Shown here one piece after another: positions 42,949 through 51,310 of a DNA stretch of 64,000 nt. Positions within the stretch are counted from its first letter, which is position 1, and every line of letters begins with the position of its first letter. This stretch comes from Haloarcula rara (GTDB lineage: Archaea > Halobacteriota > Halobacteria > Halobacteriales > Haloarculaceae): assembly GCF_029338235.1 (NCBI RefSeq), contig NZ_CP119785.1:310001-374000 (forward strand), read 5' to 3'. The notes under the pieces are model-generated. The model saw only the letters and a list, made by a program, of their open reading frames with translations. It searched no databases and was not told where the DNA came from. The position numbers and the translations under genes were made by a program.

Positions 42949-44355
42949 TCAGTTCGACTGCCCGCTGAACGCGCCGACCGACGCCGCACCGGGCGTCCCG
43001 AAGATGTTGCGCCCGGGGTCCACGTTCTCTATTTTCTCGAAGTTGAGCACGCCCGACTCGGCGATAAAGGCACCCTCCTCGTTCTCGAAGTGGTCGAACG
43101 TCCCGACGTTCATGACGGCGTCGCTGCCGACGTAGACGCCCCCGCCGTTGTCGGTCCCGACGACGACGATGTGGCCCTCCGTCTGCTCGCCGGTGTGGGC
43201 GTCACGGGAGAGCACGATGCCGGCCCGAGAGTTTCGCACCGCCGTCTGTCTGACCTCGACGTTGTCGAAGTCACAGGCGATCTCCGTGTTGTCACCGGAG
43301 ACGCGGATGCCGCTTATCTGGGGTTGCTCGACGAGGACGTTCCTGAAGACGACGTGCTGGGTGTCGGGTACGTCGTCGGTGCCCGTGTGGTTCGACCGCC
43401 AGCCGCGGTTTCGGTCCCGGAAAGAGTGGTGGTTGCGGACCTCGAGGCGTCTGACGTGGTGTTTCCACTTGTTGCCCGAGCGGTTGTTCTCGGTGTAGAG
43501 GTTCTCCAGCCGGGCCGTCCCGCGGCGGTGGTCGATACCCGTCCCGCCGTTGTCGACCGACCTGATGGATTTCCCGACGAATCCCGGGTCGGCCTCGGTG
43601 TCGCCGGCCACCGGATTGAAGCCGTGGCGGCCGGCCCGACGAGCCGTGACGTTACGACAGATGACGCCGCTCTCCTCGAACCGCAGCGCCGATGCCGAGC
43701 AGTCCTGGACGACGCAGTTCTCGAAGGCGATGTCGTGGCCGCCACCGGCGTCGCCGCGGCGCAAGAGCACGCCGGTTACGGACTCCTCGCCGTCGAGGGC
43801 GGCGGCGCCGTCGTCGGGCGGGCGGCCGCCGTCGATGGTAAGGTTGCGAAACAGGAGGCCCTCGAAGACACGCGTGGCCTCTAGTTTCAGCACCCAGTTC
43901 GACGTGTCGGCGTCGTAGGACCCCGGTTCGACCTGGAGCGTCTGGGCCCCGGGCGCGGCCCGCTCCCCCAGGACGGTGATATCGGATAGGTCCGACTCCG
44001 TCCCGAGATGGAGCGCCGCCTCCTCCCCGGTCCCGTCGAACGACAGGAGGTACGAGTCGGCCGTCTCCGGCAGGAAGACCGTCTCGCCCGGTTCAGCGGC
44101 TCGAATCGCCGACATTATCGCGTCCGAGTCGTCGGTGGCCCCGTCGCCGACGGCCCCGAACTCGCGGACGTCGACCACGTCCTCGCGGTCGGCGAACGCC
44201 TCCGTCCGTTCGACCTGTCCCGGCGTGGCGGTCCGCGGGCCATCACCGAGTGACTGTGTGTCGTCCGGCCCGTCGTCGCGGGAGAGGAGATACCCCAGAA
44301 ATCCGACGGACCCGACCCCCGAAGCCGTCGCTATGAGTTGCCGTCGCGTTACCAT
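42949..44355 (-). CDS. Tat-exported right-handed beta-helix protein, 468 aa
   Basis: The start MVTRRQLIATASGVGSVGFL is a Tat-like signal, so this member is exported, unlike the convergent paralogue. After a linker, VVDVREFGAVGDGATDDSDA opens the pectate-lyase-superfamily helix, which continues with repeated turns (IAFENCVVQDCSASALRF, LENLYTENNRSGNKWK, VVFRNVLVEQPQISGIRV). No catalytic Ca2+-binding set can be assigned with confidence; it could be a lyase, epimerase or inert adhesin. A TATA box (CATAATTATAC) lies 28-38 bases upstream. It converges with the previous gene, 17 bases apart. Confidence 0.83.
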   Translation of the reverse strand: MVTRRQLIATASGVGSVGFLGYLLSRDDGPDDTQSLGDGPRTATPGQVERTEAFADREDVVDVREFGAVGDGATDDSDAIMSAIRAAEPGETVFLPETADSYLLSFDGTGEEAALHLGTESDLSDITVLGERAAPGAQTLQVEPGSYDADTSNWVLKLEATRVFEGLLFRNLTIDGGRPPDDGAAALDGEESVTGVLLRRGDAGGGHDIAFENCVVQDCSASALRFEESGVICRNVTARRAGRHGFNPVAGDTEADPGFVGKSIRSVDNGGTGIDHRRGTARLENLYTENNRSGNKWKHHVRRLEVRNHHSFRDRNRGWRSNHTGTDDVPDTQHVVFRNVLVEQPQISGIRVSGDNTEIACDFDNVEVRQTAVRNSRAGIVLSRDAHTGEQTEGHIVVVGTDNGGGVYVGSDAVMNVGTFDHFENEEGAFIAESGVLNFEKIENVDPGRNIFGTPGAASVGAFSGQSN

Positions 44356-44688
44356 TACTGTCTGTGTCCGCGACGGCACCGAGTATAATTATGCTCCGAC
44401 TACGGCCGAGCTAACCGTTCGGCGGCGTTAATTTTTCTCGACTGTCGGGAGTGTCGCGGCGCCACGGACCAGCGGGCCTGGCTGGTTCCGGCCCGTACCC
44501 CGGAGCCGTCACCCGGTGAAACAGCCCGGAAACGACGGTAGTTGGACCGTAGCGGGAGTGTGAATCGAGACCGTGTTACAATCGCCCACGGTGCGTGTAG
44601 AAACAGCATAACAAGGGAAGAAGTTCCGCTTCGGATAATCGATGGAGTTCACAACCGCAGTGGGGCGTTGTGCGTCGGAGGTGGGCAG
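44356..44688. other. Intergenic region before flippase gene
   Basis: This 333-base gap lies between divergent genes. It includes the TATA box of the beta-helix gene at 44383-44393. No convincing gene is visible; the plus-strand frame upstream of the flippase ATG lacks membrane or domain features. Confidence 0.6.
44383..44393 (-). promoter_or_regulatory. TATA-like box for the Tat-exported beta-helix gene
   Basis: Minus-strand CATAATTATAC lies 28-38 bases before the ATG ending at 44355. It stands out in GC-rich surroundings. Confidence 0.55.
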
Positions 44689-46188
44689 ATGAGCGACCGA
44701 CTGGACCGACTGCTCGAACGGGCAGTCCCGTCCGGGTCAGTGCTGCAACGAGCGGTCAAGAGCGGTATCTGGGTCTCGCTGACGAAAGTCGCGATGCGTT
44801 CGTCACAGCTGCTGATGCTCGTCGTCCTCGCCCGACTGCTGTCGCCGGCGCAGTTCGGCCTGATGGGCATCAGCCTGCTGATGCTGTCGGCGACGCGGAA
44901 GTTCACCCGGTTCGGGCTCGACGCGGCGCTCATCCAGAAGAAGGAGTCGAACGTCGACAGCTATCTCAACACGACCTGGTGTCTGGAGATCGGACGGGGC
45001 CTGCTCCTCTTCGGTATCCTCTTTGCCGCGGGGCCGTTCGCCGCGACGCTGTTCGGGGAGCCAAGCGCGGCGCCGCTCGTCCGCACGCTCGGGCTCGTGC
45101 CGCTGGTCCACGGGCTTCGGAACCCCGCAGTCGTCTACTTCGAGAAGGACCTCGCCTTCCACAAGAGCTTCCTGTACAAGGCAAGCGGGGGGCTCGCACA
45201 GGTCGTCGTCGGCGTCGGCTACGCGCTTTACTCGCCGACGGTGTGGGCGCTCGTGTTCGCGTCGCTGGCGAAGCCGGCGACCAGAACGACTGTCTCGTAC
45301 TTCCTCGATGACTTCCGGCCGCGACCGTTCCCCGAGCTCGGGGCCGCGAAGGAACTCATCCAGTTCGGGAAGTGGATGACCGGCAGCTCGATACTGGGCT
45401 TCATCTACAGCGAGGGCGACGACGCCTTCGTCGGCTGGTTCCTCTCTGCGACGGCGCTTGGCTTCTACCAGTACGCCTACCGGATGGCCGACATGCCGGC
45501 GACGCAGCTCTCGGGAGTCCTTTCGCAGGTGACTTTTCCCACCTATTCGGCACTCCAGGAAGACATCGGTGAGGTCCGCTCGGCCGTGCTACAGACGACG
45601 CGCCTGACAGCGTTTTTCGCCTTCCCGACGGCCTTCGGCATCGCGCTGGTCGCGCCGAGTTTCGTCCCGGTCGTCCTGGGCGAGCAGTGGATACCGATGG
45701 TCGTCTCTATGCAGATACTGGCGTTCTACGGTCTCTTCCACGCTATCACCCGCAACTTCGGCGAGCTGTGGAAATCGCAGGGACGGCCGGACCTGCAGGT
45801 GAAGCTCGGACTGGTCCGGATCGGCTGTCTGGCCGTCGCGGTCTGGCCCGCAGCAGCGGCGTGGGGCATCGAAGGCGTGGCGCTTGCCGTCACCGGAATC
45901 TACCTGTTCCCGATGGTCCCGCTTGACGTCTACATCACGGCGAACATGCTCGAGACCACGTCCGCCAAGTTCTATCGCGAGTTCGTCTATCCGCTTGTCG
46001 CCGCCGCGACGATGTTCGGCAGCCTCTGGTACGTCCGGACGGTGACGGAGTGGTCGTCGCTGGTCGAGCTCGTGGTCCTCGTCCCGGCCGGCGCAGCCGT
46101 CTACGCCGCAGCCTCACTGCTGCTGGAGGAGCAATTCGAGTGGGGCATCAGGCGGATTTTCGGCATGGTCATCCAGGGAATCAAGTGA
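44689..46188 (+). CDS. Wzx-type polysaccharide flippase (MOP superfamily), 499 aa
   Basis: Around fourteen hydrophobic helices are spread through the protein, with the entry helix AVKSGIWVSLTKVAMRSSQLL and the typical LLSPAQFGLMGISLLMLS early motif of WzxC/polysaccharide-biosynthesis flippases. It should move undecaprenyl- or dolichyl-linked glycans across the membrane. The ATG at 44689 (MSDRLDRLLERAV) starts a short amphipathic segment; a longer frame upstream looks non-coding. It ends seven bases before the convergent gene at 46196. It is the likely exporter of the surrounding island's glycan. Confidence 0.88.
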   Translation: MSDRLDRLLERAVPSGSVLQRAVKSGIWVSLTKVAMRSSQLLMLVVLARLLSPAQFGLMGISLLMLSATRKFTRFGLDAALIQKKESNVDSYLNTTWCLEIGRGLLLFGILFAAGPFAATLFGEPSAAPLVRTLGLVPLVHGLRNPAVVYFEKDLAFHKSFLYKASGGLAQVVVGVGYALYSPTVWALVFASLAKPATRTTVSYFLDDFRPRPFPELGAAKELIQFGKWMTGSSILGFIYSEGDDAFVGWFLSATALGFYQYAYRMADMPATQLSGVLSQVTFPTYSALQEDIGEVRSAVLQTTRLTAFFAFPTAFGIALVAPSFVPVVLGEQWIPMVVSMQILAFYGLFHAITRNFGELWKSQGRPDLQVKLGLVRIGCLAVAVWPAAAAWGIEGVALAVTGIYLFPMVPLDVYITANMLETTSAKFYREFVYPLVAAATMFGSLWYVRTVTEWSSLVELVVLVPAGAAVYAAASLLLEEQFEWGIRRIFGMVIQGIK

Positions 46189-46195
46189 GCTCGGG

Positions 46196-46981
46196 CTACG
46201 CGACCGACCGACAGCCCGGGACGTCAGGGTGGTCGGCGATTGCGGACTCGCTCGTCCGGTAGCGGGCGTGTTTTCGCTTCTCTTGCCACTGTTCGTGTCT
46301 GGCGAACACGCGGACTGGAATCGAATCAAGCCCCAGGAGTTTCGCGATAGCAAGCCGATGCCGGCCGTTAAAGTTGAACAGAAGTTCGCCCGAACGGCCG
46401 ATGTTGACGTCGACCTCGTAGTGTTCCGGGACCGGCAGCGGCCGACTGTACAGCGGGACGTCTTCACAGTCGCGGAGCTCGCGCTGGGTCCGGTACTGTC
46501 CCGAGCGGATATGTTCATACAGCGTGTCGACCTGCGCCAGGCGTTCTCGCATCCGCTCCTCGTCCGGGTACTGCCCGACGACGCCCGGATGGTCTCGAAT
46601 CCACTGGTACCAGTCAGTGTCCCGCCAGGCAACGCCCCCGGAAAAGTGCGCTTCCATGGCGCGATACAGCGCGTGGTCCTCGAACCGGGCCCGGACGGGC
46701 TCCGCAAAGCCGCGGGTGTACCAGACGTCGTCGTACACCCTATGGCGGTCCCACTCGCCGTCGAGGAGGTGTGAGCCGTACGTCGAGAGGTCGAACTGGG
46801 CTTGCAGCGACGGGAGCGTACAGTACTCGATTCTCGCCGGGTCGACGTGGATGAGATCGTAGGGCCGTGGTGCCAGTCGGCCGTAGGCCGTCGCGTATCG
46901 CAGGTGGCGGAGTGCAGTACCGGTGGTCTGTCGGGCGAGTCGAAATCCCTGGCGTGACTTTTCCAGGAGGGACGTTGGCAT
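46196..46981 (-). CDS. ParB-like-fold hypothetical protein, 261 aa
   Basis: The protein is soluble and has no signal. Near the C-terminus NFNGRHRLAIAKLLGLDSIP matches the sequence of ParB/sulfiredoxin-like folds (G-x-HR-x-x-A). The rest has charged helices (EERMRERLAQVDTLYEHI) and an SQY-rich loop. Similar proteins are seen in haloarchaeal EPS clusters, as I recall. No partner parA and no centromere-like repeats are here, so a partition role is not implied; the fold also supports nucleotide-dependent or kinase roles. The ATG ending at 46981 is close to an AT-rich inverted repeat upstream. Confidence 0.72.
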   Translation of the reverse strand: MPTSLLEKSRQGFRLARQTTGTALRHLRYATAYGRLAPRPYDLIHVDPARIEYCTLPSLQAQFDLSTYGSHLLDGEWDRHRVYDDVWYTRGFAEPVRARFEDHALYRAMEAHFSGGVAWRDTDWYQWIRDHPGVVGQYPDEERMRERLAQVDTLYEHIRSGQYRTQRELRDCEDVPLYSRPLPVPEHYEVDVNIGRSGELLFNFNGRHRLAIAKLLGLDSIPVRVFARHEQWQEKRKHARYRTSESAIADHPDVPGCRSVA

Positions 46982-47010
46982 ATATAGTCGGTATCACGGA
47001 ACGGCCGGAA

Positions 47011-47031
47011 TAGTATAGACTAAATATACTA
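47011..47031. promoter_or_regulatory. AT-rich inverted repeat upstream of the ParB-like gene
   Basis: TAGTATA and TATACTA (7 bp each) flank a 7-base spacer, 30-50 bases before the ATG ending at 46981. On the minus strand the block and its neighbour TATATAGT overlap the expected TATA position, so this could be the promoter or an operator over it. Confidence 0.5.
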
Positions 47032-47184
47032 TATACCGACCGCGCAAAGACTGTTTTCGACCCGGAGCGGGTACGCGCGAGGACATCTCGGACGGCCGCC
47101 GAGCAGTTGCGCTCGGGAACGCGAAATCCTCGACGGCTGAGGCCGAAAAAACGGTCCTGTTCCGGAGTCGCTACCGCACAGCAG

Positions 47185-48159
47185 TCAGGACTCGCCGGCC
47201 CGCGAGCGGTACTGGTCGCCTTCGACGAAGACGTGGTTGTCGTAGCGCAGGAAGTAGACCCCCGACTCGTACTCGGCGGGGGCTGAGACGGCCTCGCCGA
47301 GCGCGTCGCGAATCAGCAGGTCGAGCTCGTTGACGCCAGCCTCGACCGTGAGACACGCCGTCGACGAGAACCGCGGGTTTATCTCGATAGTGTAGGGCGT
47401 CCCGTCCTCGGCGACAATCTGCTGGACGTTCATCGGCCCGGCCGGCGAGAGCGTCGAGGCGATGTCGCGGCAGGCCCTGCGCACGGCCGGCTGCGTCCGA
47501 GTGACGCCTTTGACCGTCGACCCGGCCTTCTCCATCGCCTCTTTGGGGACGACACTCAGCAGTCGGTCCTCGGCCGTCGAGACGACGCTCGTAGTGAACT
47601 CCGTCCCCTCGACGAACTCCTGGAGGAGCAGTTCCTCGGCCGACCGCCCGGCCGCCTCGATCGAGCGCGCTGTGTCGGCGGGCGTCTCGACCCGTTCGAT
47701 ACCCCGACTCCCGCGACCCCGCCGTGGCTTCCGGATGAGCGGGTAGGCCGATTCTGGAATCTCGGCCGCCTCGCTCGCGAGCCAGGTCCGTGGAACGGTG
47801 TGGCCGGCGGCCTCGAGCGCCCGGTAGGTCGTGTACTTGTCGAGCGCGATGTCGATAACGCCAGGTCGCGGGGCGACGACGGGCAGGTCCTCGGGGAGGG
47901 CGTCGAGTTCGGACAGCTCCTCGTCGACGGTCGGGACGACGACGTCCACGTCGTGGTCGTCGACGACGTCCCTGAGTGCAGGCCCCCACTCGTCGGCGTG
48001 GGCGGGCGGTATCGCTCGCCCGGCGTCGGCGAGATACAGCCCCGCCGCGTCGGGGTTCATATCCACCCCCACGATGTCGTGTGGCGTGGTCTCACGGAGC
48101 GCTCTGACAGCGCCGATACCACTCGCACCGCCGACACCGGTGACGAGAACGGTCGCCAT
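47185..48159 (-). CDS. ATP-grasp enzyme (CarB-like), 324 aa
   Basis: The N-terminal domain (VLVTGVGGASGIGAVRAL) binds a nucleotide-like or acid substrate in the PreATP-grasp fashion. The ATP-grasp core has DKYTTYRALEAAG, YPLIRKPRRGRGSRGIE and LLQEFVEGTEFTTSVV, and the metal-binding IEINPRFSST near the C-terminus. This is the CarB/PurT-type architecture, which joins an acid to an amine using ATP. In glycan islands such genes may amidate or aminoacylate sugars. It is divergent from a HAD phosphatase gene. The product is not identifiable from sequence. Confidence 0.87.
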   Translation of the reverse strand: MATVLVTGVGGASGIGAVRALRETTPHDIVGVDMNPDAAGLYLADAGRAIPPAHADEWGPALRDVVDDHDVDVVVPTVDEELSELDALPEDLPVVAPRPGVIDIALDKYTTYRALEAAGHTVPRTWLASEAAEIPESAYPLIRKPRRGRGSRGIERVETPADTARSIEAAGRSAEELLLQEFVEGTEFTTSVVSTAEDRLLSVVPKEAMEKAGSTVKGVTRTQPAVRRACRDIASTLSPAGPMNVQQIVAEDGTPYTIEINPRFSSTACLTVEAGVNELDLLIRDALGEAVSAPAEYESGVYFLRYDNHVFVEGDQYRSRAGES

Positions 48160-48274
48160 GTGAAATCGTCCGGGGAGCGGTCCTTTAGCTATGTATCTAC
48201 TTCGGCCACTCGCCGGCCGCTCGCGAGCGACTAGCAGGCGCTTACTTTTCAATCGGGTGCACGTTCAGTACCGT

Positions 48275-48958
48275 GTGCGTCGCAGTTCGGTCCGGGCCGT
48301 CTGTTTCGACCTCGACGGCACGCTGTTCGACGACCGCCAGTACGCCAGGGCCGGCCTGGTCAGCGCCGCCGCGGAGCTGCGGCGCCGCACCGGCGTCGAC
48401 CTCACCGAGGAGCTGCTTTCGGCCTATTTCAGGGAGGGCCACCGCGAGGCGACGTTCGACGTCGTGCTCTCGGCGGCCGGACTCGCCGACGACCACGTCC
48501 CGGCGCTCGTCAGTGCCTACCACGACAACGACGCGTCGCTCGTGCCGTATGCGGACGCCGCGGCGACGCTCGAACGGCTGGAGTCGGACTACCCTATCGG
48601 GGTCATCACCGGCGGCACGAACGGCCGCGAGAAGCTCGCTCGACTGGGCCTCGACGACCAGGTCGCAGCGGTCATCGTCACCGCGGAGCGGGAGGACTCG
48701 AAGCGGGCGCCGGCGCCGTTCGTCGAGATGGCCGACCGCTTCGACGTTCCCCACGAGTCGATGGCGTTCGTCGGCGACCGACCGGGGCTGGATTTCCCCC
48801 AGCCGAACCGGCTCGGTATGTCGACGATTCGGGTCATGCGGGGGCGCTACGCGGACGCCGTCGCCCGGAACGCGGCCGCGCCCGACACTGCCGTCGAGTC
48901 GCTGGCGGCGGTCCCGGAGGTACTCGCGCGGTTCGACGAGCGCACAGAGCAGCTGTGA
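48275..48958 (+). CDS. HAD-superfamily hydrolase, 227 aa
   Basis: Motif I is FDLDGTLFDD near residues 11-20, motif II is the Thr in VITGGTNG, motif III the Lys in SKRAPAPF, and motif IV VGDRPGLDF, so a complete active site exists. The cap is a helical C1 type. The GTG at 48275 is chosen because it places motif I near the N-terminus; a longer frame from 48191 would add 28 unlikely basic residues. It is divergent from the ATP-grasp gene. Such phosphatases serve sugar phosphate or serine-type substrates; it could produce the acid or amine used by its neighbour. Confidence 0.82.
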   Translation: MRRSSVRAVCFDLDGTLFDDRQYARAGLVSAAAELRRRTGVDLTEELLSAYFREGHREATFDVVLSAAGLADDHVPALVSAYHDNDASLVPYADAAATLERLESDYPIGVITGGTNGREKLARLGLDDQVAAVIVTAEREDSKRAPAPFVEMADRFDVPHESMAFVGDRPGLDFPQPNRLGMSTIRVMRGRYADAVARNAAAPDTAVESLAAVPEVLARFDERTEQL

Positions 48959-49008
48959 GCGGTCGCGTGTGAGCCACCGTCAGTGACCGTGCGAACGCTG
49001 ATCTCCGG

Positions 49009-49641
49009 TCAGTGGTGGTCGTAGAAGTTCGACTTGTACATGTTGTTGATGCGGATGACCTGAAACGCCTCGGCGTACGTCGAGTTGGCCTGGCGGCCGC
49101 GGAACCGCGCCAGTCCCTTCATCGCCTCCGCCTCGAGGTACTTCTTCTCCTGCTGGGACTCGTGGGAGCGGATGGCCTCTATCTTGCCCTCGATGACGCC
49201 CTCGGGGACGGAGTTGTAGTACTGGGGCGCAAAGGAAGACCGTGTCGAGGGGGCCTCGAACGCGAGTACCTGGTTGACGTTTCGCGACGCCGTGATAGAG
49301 GCCTTCGCGGCCCGGCGGTGGTCTTGGTGGGTGTCCTCTTCGGCGTGGATGTACACCCGGTCCGGGTCAATCTCCGAGAGCGCCGCCTCCAGTTCGTCCA
49401 CCGACTCCTGGTTGTACGGCACCTTCGTGTCCTCGTAGCCCAGGAAGTGGACGTCGTCGACGTTCAGTATCTCCGCCGCTCGCTCGGCCTCTGCGCGTCG
49501 CTGGTCGCGCTCGGCGACCTTGCCACCTTTCGTCAGGATGATGAACCGAACAGTGTCACCGCGGTTCCGGTGGACGGCAATCGACGCGCCGGCACCGATT
49601 TCGATGTCATCGGGATGTGCCCCAATTGCAGCAACCTTCAT
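49009..49641 (-). CDS. PIG-L (LmbE) family N-acetylglucosaminyl deacetylase, 210 aa
   Basis: The zinc motif AHPDDIEIG appears at residues 8-16, with the later His in THQDHRRA completing the metal site. IILTKGGKVAERDQRRAEAE and HFLGYEDTKVPYNQES are typical of the family. It removes acetyl groups from N-acetylated sugars, often GlcNAc-lipid or GlcNAc-inositol. In this island it may adjust N-acetyl groups in the glycan. It ends 51 bases from the convergent HAD gene. The ATG ending at 49641 is fixed by the MKVAAIGAHPDD start. Confidence 0.88.
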   Translation of the reverse strand: MKVAAIGAHPDDIEIGAGASIAVHRNRGDTVRFIILTKGGKVAERDQRRAEAERAAEILNVDDVHFLGYEDTKVPYNQESVDELEAALSEIDPDRVYIHAEEDTHQDHRRAAKASITASRNVNQVLAFEAPSTRSSFAPQYYNSVPEGVIEGKIEAIRSHESQQEKKYLEAEAMKGLARFRGRQANSTYAEAFQVIRINNMYKSNFYDHH

Positions 49642-49801
49642 CGAGTGTAATTGCTGGGTAAGCAGACCTTGTTATTGTTTAATTACTAATAGTAACGTTT
49701 GGCTGTCAGAAACTAACAATGAACTAATATTTACGTGTCGTTCAGTCACTGGAACGATACCGGGGGAGTAACGAAACAGCGCGGACCGGCGAGTGGACGA
49801 C

Positions 49802-50974
49802 TCAATCCCCAGCAACGGCCTGGATGTACGACTCGTACCTGTCGGCGCCGGCGGCCATCGAGAAGTGCGTTGCGCGTTCACGGCTCCGTTCGGGTGGCGT
49901 CGGGTCCGCAAGCGCCTCACAGAGCGTCTCTGCCATCTGCTCGGGGTCGCCGACCGGCGTGAGCCGGCCGTACCGACCGTCCTCGAGGATCTCCCGCGGT
50001 CCGTACTGGCAGTCCGTCGAGACGATGGTACAGCCACACGCGAGCGCCTCGACGAGCACCGTCGGCAACCCTTCGACCTTCGAGGACATCGCGAACACCG
50101 ATGCCCGGGCCATGTACGCGTAGGGGTTGTCCGTGTAGCCGGTGAACGCCACCGAGTCGGCGACGCCCAGCCGGTCGGCCAGCGCCTCCAGGCGGTCGCG
50201 CTCGGTCCCCTTGCCGACGATGACGAGGCGCGTCGCGGGACGGCGCTCACGTAGCGTCGCGAACGCCCGCAACAGGGTGCCAAAGTCCTTCGCGGGTTTC
50301 AGTCGACCGACGGCGACGACAGGCTCTACCGCCGGGTCGTCCAGCCACTCGTGGTCGACCGGTTCCTCGGCCCCCGACCGGATGTCCGCGATGTCGACCG
50401 GGTTGTTGAGTACGGTCGTCCCGTCCCGATCGCGACCGGTGTGCTGGACGACCGTCTCGGCGACGCCCTCAGAGACGCCGATGACGTCGTCGGCGTACGG
50501 ATAGAGACGGGCCGCGAGCGCCGCCGTGACCCGGTCTTTCCGCGTCGGCTGGTGGGTGAAGGGGCTGTGTTCCGTGACCGCGACGTGGACGTCCGCGTCC
50601 GTCAGCCGACCCGCGGCGACGGCTGCGAGGTTGGTGTGGGTTCGGCTGGCAAACAACACCTCGGGCCGATGTTCGTCGAGATACGACACCAGCCGCGGGA
50701 CCGCGGCGAGGATACCCGCGGCCGGGACCTGCGGGACGTCCAGTTCGACGGTGTTGACCGCGTCCCCGATGAGCGAGACGAACTCGCCTTCGAGGTGGCC
50801 CGCGACGAGGTCCACCTCGTGTCCCCGGTCCGCGAGGCTGTTGGCGATGTTCACCGTCACCCGCTGTGCGCCCCCGAAATCCGGTGCCGGCGTAAAGAAG
50901 GCGACCCGTCGGTCCGGGTCCGCTACCGAGGTCGCCTCGTCAGTCGCTGTCGTCGTCTCGGCGCTGCCAGTCAT
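49802..50974 (-). CDS. Family 4 glycosyltransferase, 390 aa
   Basis: GT-B fold glycosyltransferase. The N-terminal domain has FTPAPDFGGAQRVTVNIANS, a typical GT4 opening loop. The C-terminal donor domain has VVAVGRLKPAKDFGTLLRAF, VIVGKGTERDRLEALAD and MSSKVEGLPTVLVEAL, including the E-x7-E-like motif. The GT4 start is taken at the ATG ending at 50974 (MTGSAETTT); 34 more residues are possible. It is divergent from the glycosyltransferase at 51311. The sugar is unknown. Confidence 0.86.
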   Translation of the reverse strand: MTGSAETTTATDEATSVADPDRRVAFFTPAPDFGGAQRVTVNIANSLADRGHEVDLVAGHLEGEFVSLIGDAVNTVELDVPQVPAAGILAAVPRLVSYLDEHRPEVLFASRTHTNLAAVAAGRLTDADVHVAVTEHSPFTHQPTRKDRVTAALAARLYPYADDVIGVSEGVAETVVQHTGRDRDGTTVLNNPVDIADIRSGAEEPVDHEWLDDPAVEPVVAVGRLKPAKDFGTLLRAFATLRERRPATRLVIVGKGTERDRLEALADRLGVADSVAFTGYTDNPYAYMARASVFAMSSKVEGLPTVLVEALACGCTIVSTDCQYGPREILEDGRYGRLTPVGDPEQMAETLCEALADPTPPERSRERATHFSMAAGADRYESYIQAVAGD

Positions 50975-51310
50975 CTGTTGCGCTCCCTCGCCGTCTGACG
51001 GTACCTGGTCCGGGGTGGGAACCACCCACCCACTCGACACTCGTGTCCCTGGCCACTCGTGTGCATACATGGTCACTGGGCGGGTACGCGGCCAAAGTTA
51101 CACAGCTACTAACCCCACAGACGGCAACTGGGTCGAAAGTACACGGCCACAAACTGAGCGTGCAACTGCGCGTAACAAAGGCAGTCGTGAGAGACCGACC
51201 GATATGCCGAATCTGTCTCGCGCCACGCGACGGCCGACCACGGACGAGGGCGCCGCGGCGGCAGTACCGGTCGAAGGGGCAACACTGAGTGCGTTCTCGG
51301 GGGTACGGCC
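50975..51310. other. Divergent intergenic region between two glycosyltransferase genes
   Basis: Nothing convincing is encoded, although the minus-strand glycosyltransferase could begin up to 34 codons earlier (51076). No clear TATA was singled out. Possible promoter elements for both genes should lie here. Confidence 0.5.

Noticed and set aside
46196..46981. Plasmid or chromosome partition gene parB
   Set aside because: No parA neighbour or centromere-like repeats are present, and the similarity is limited to one short segment.
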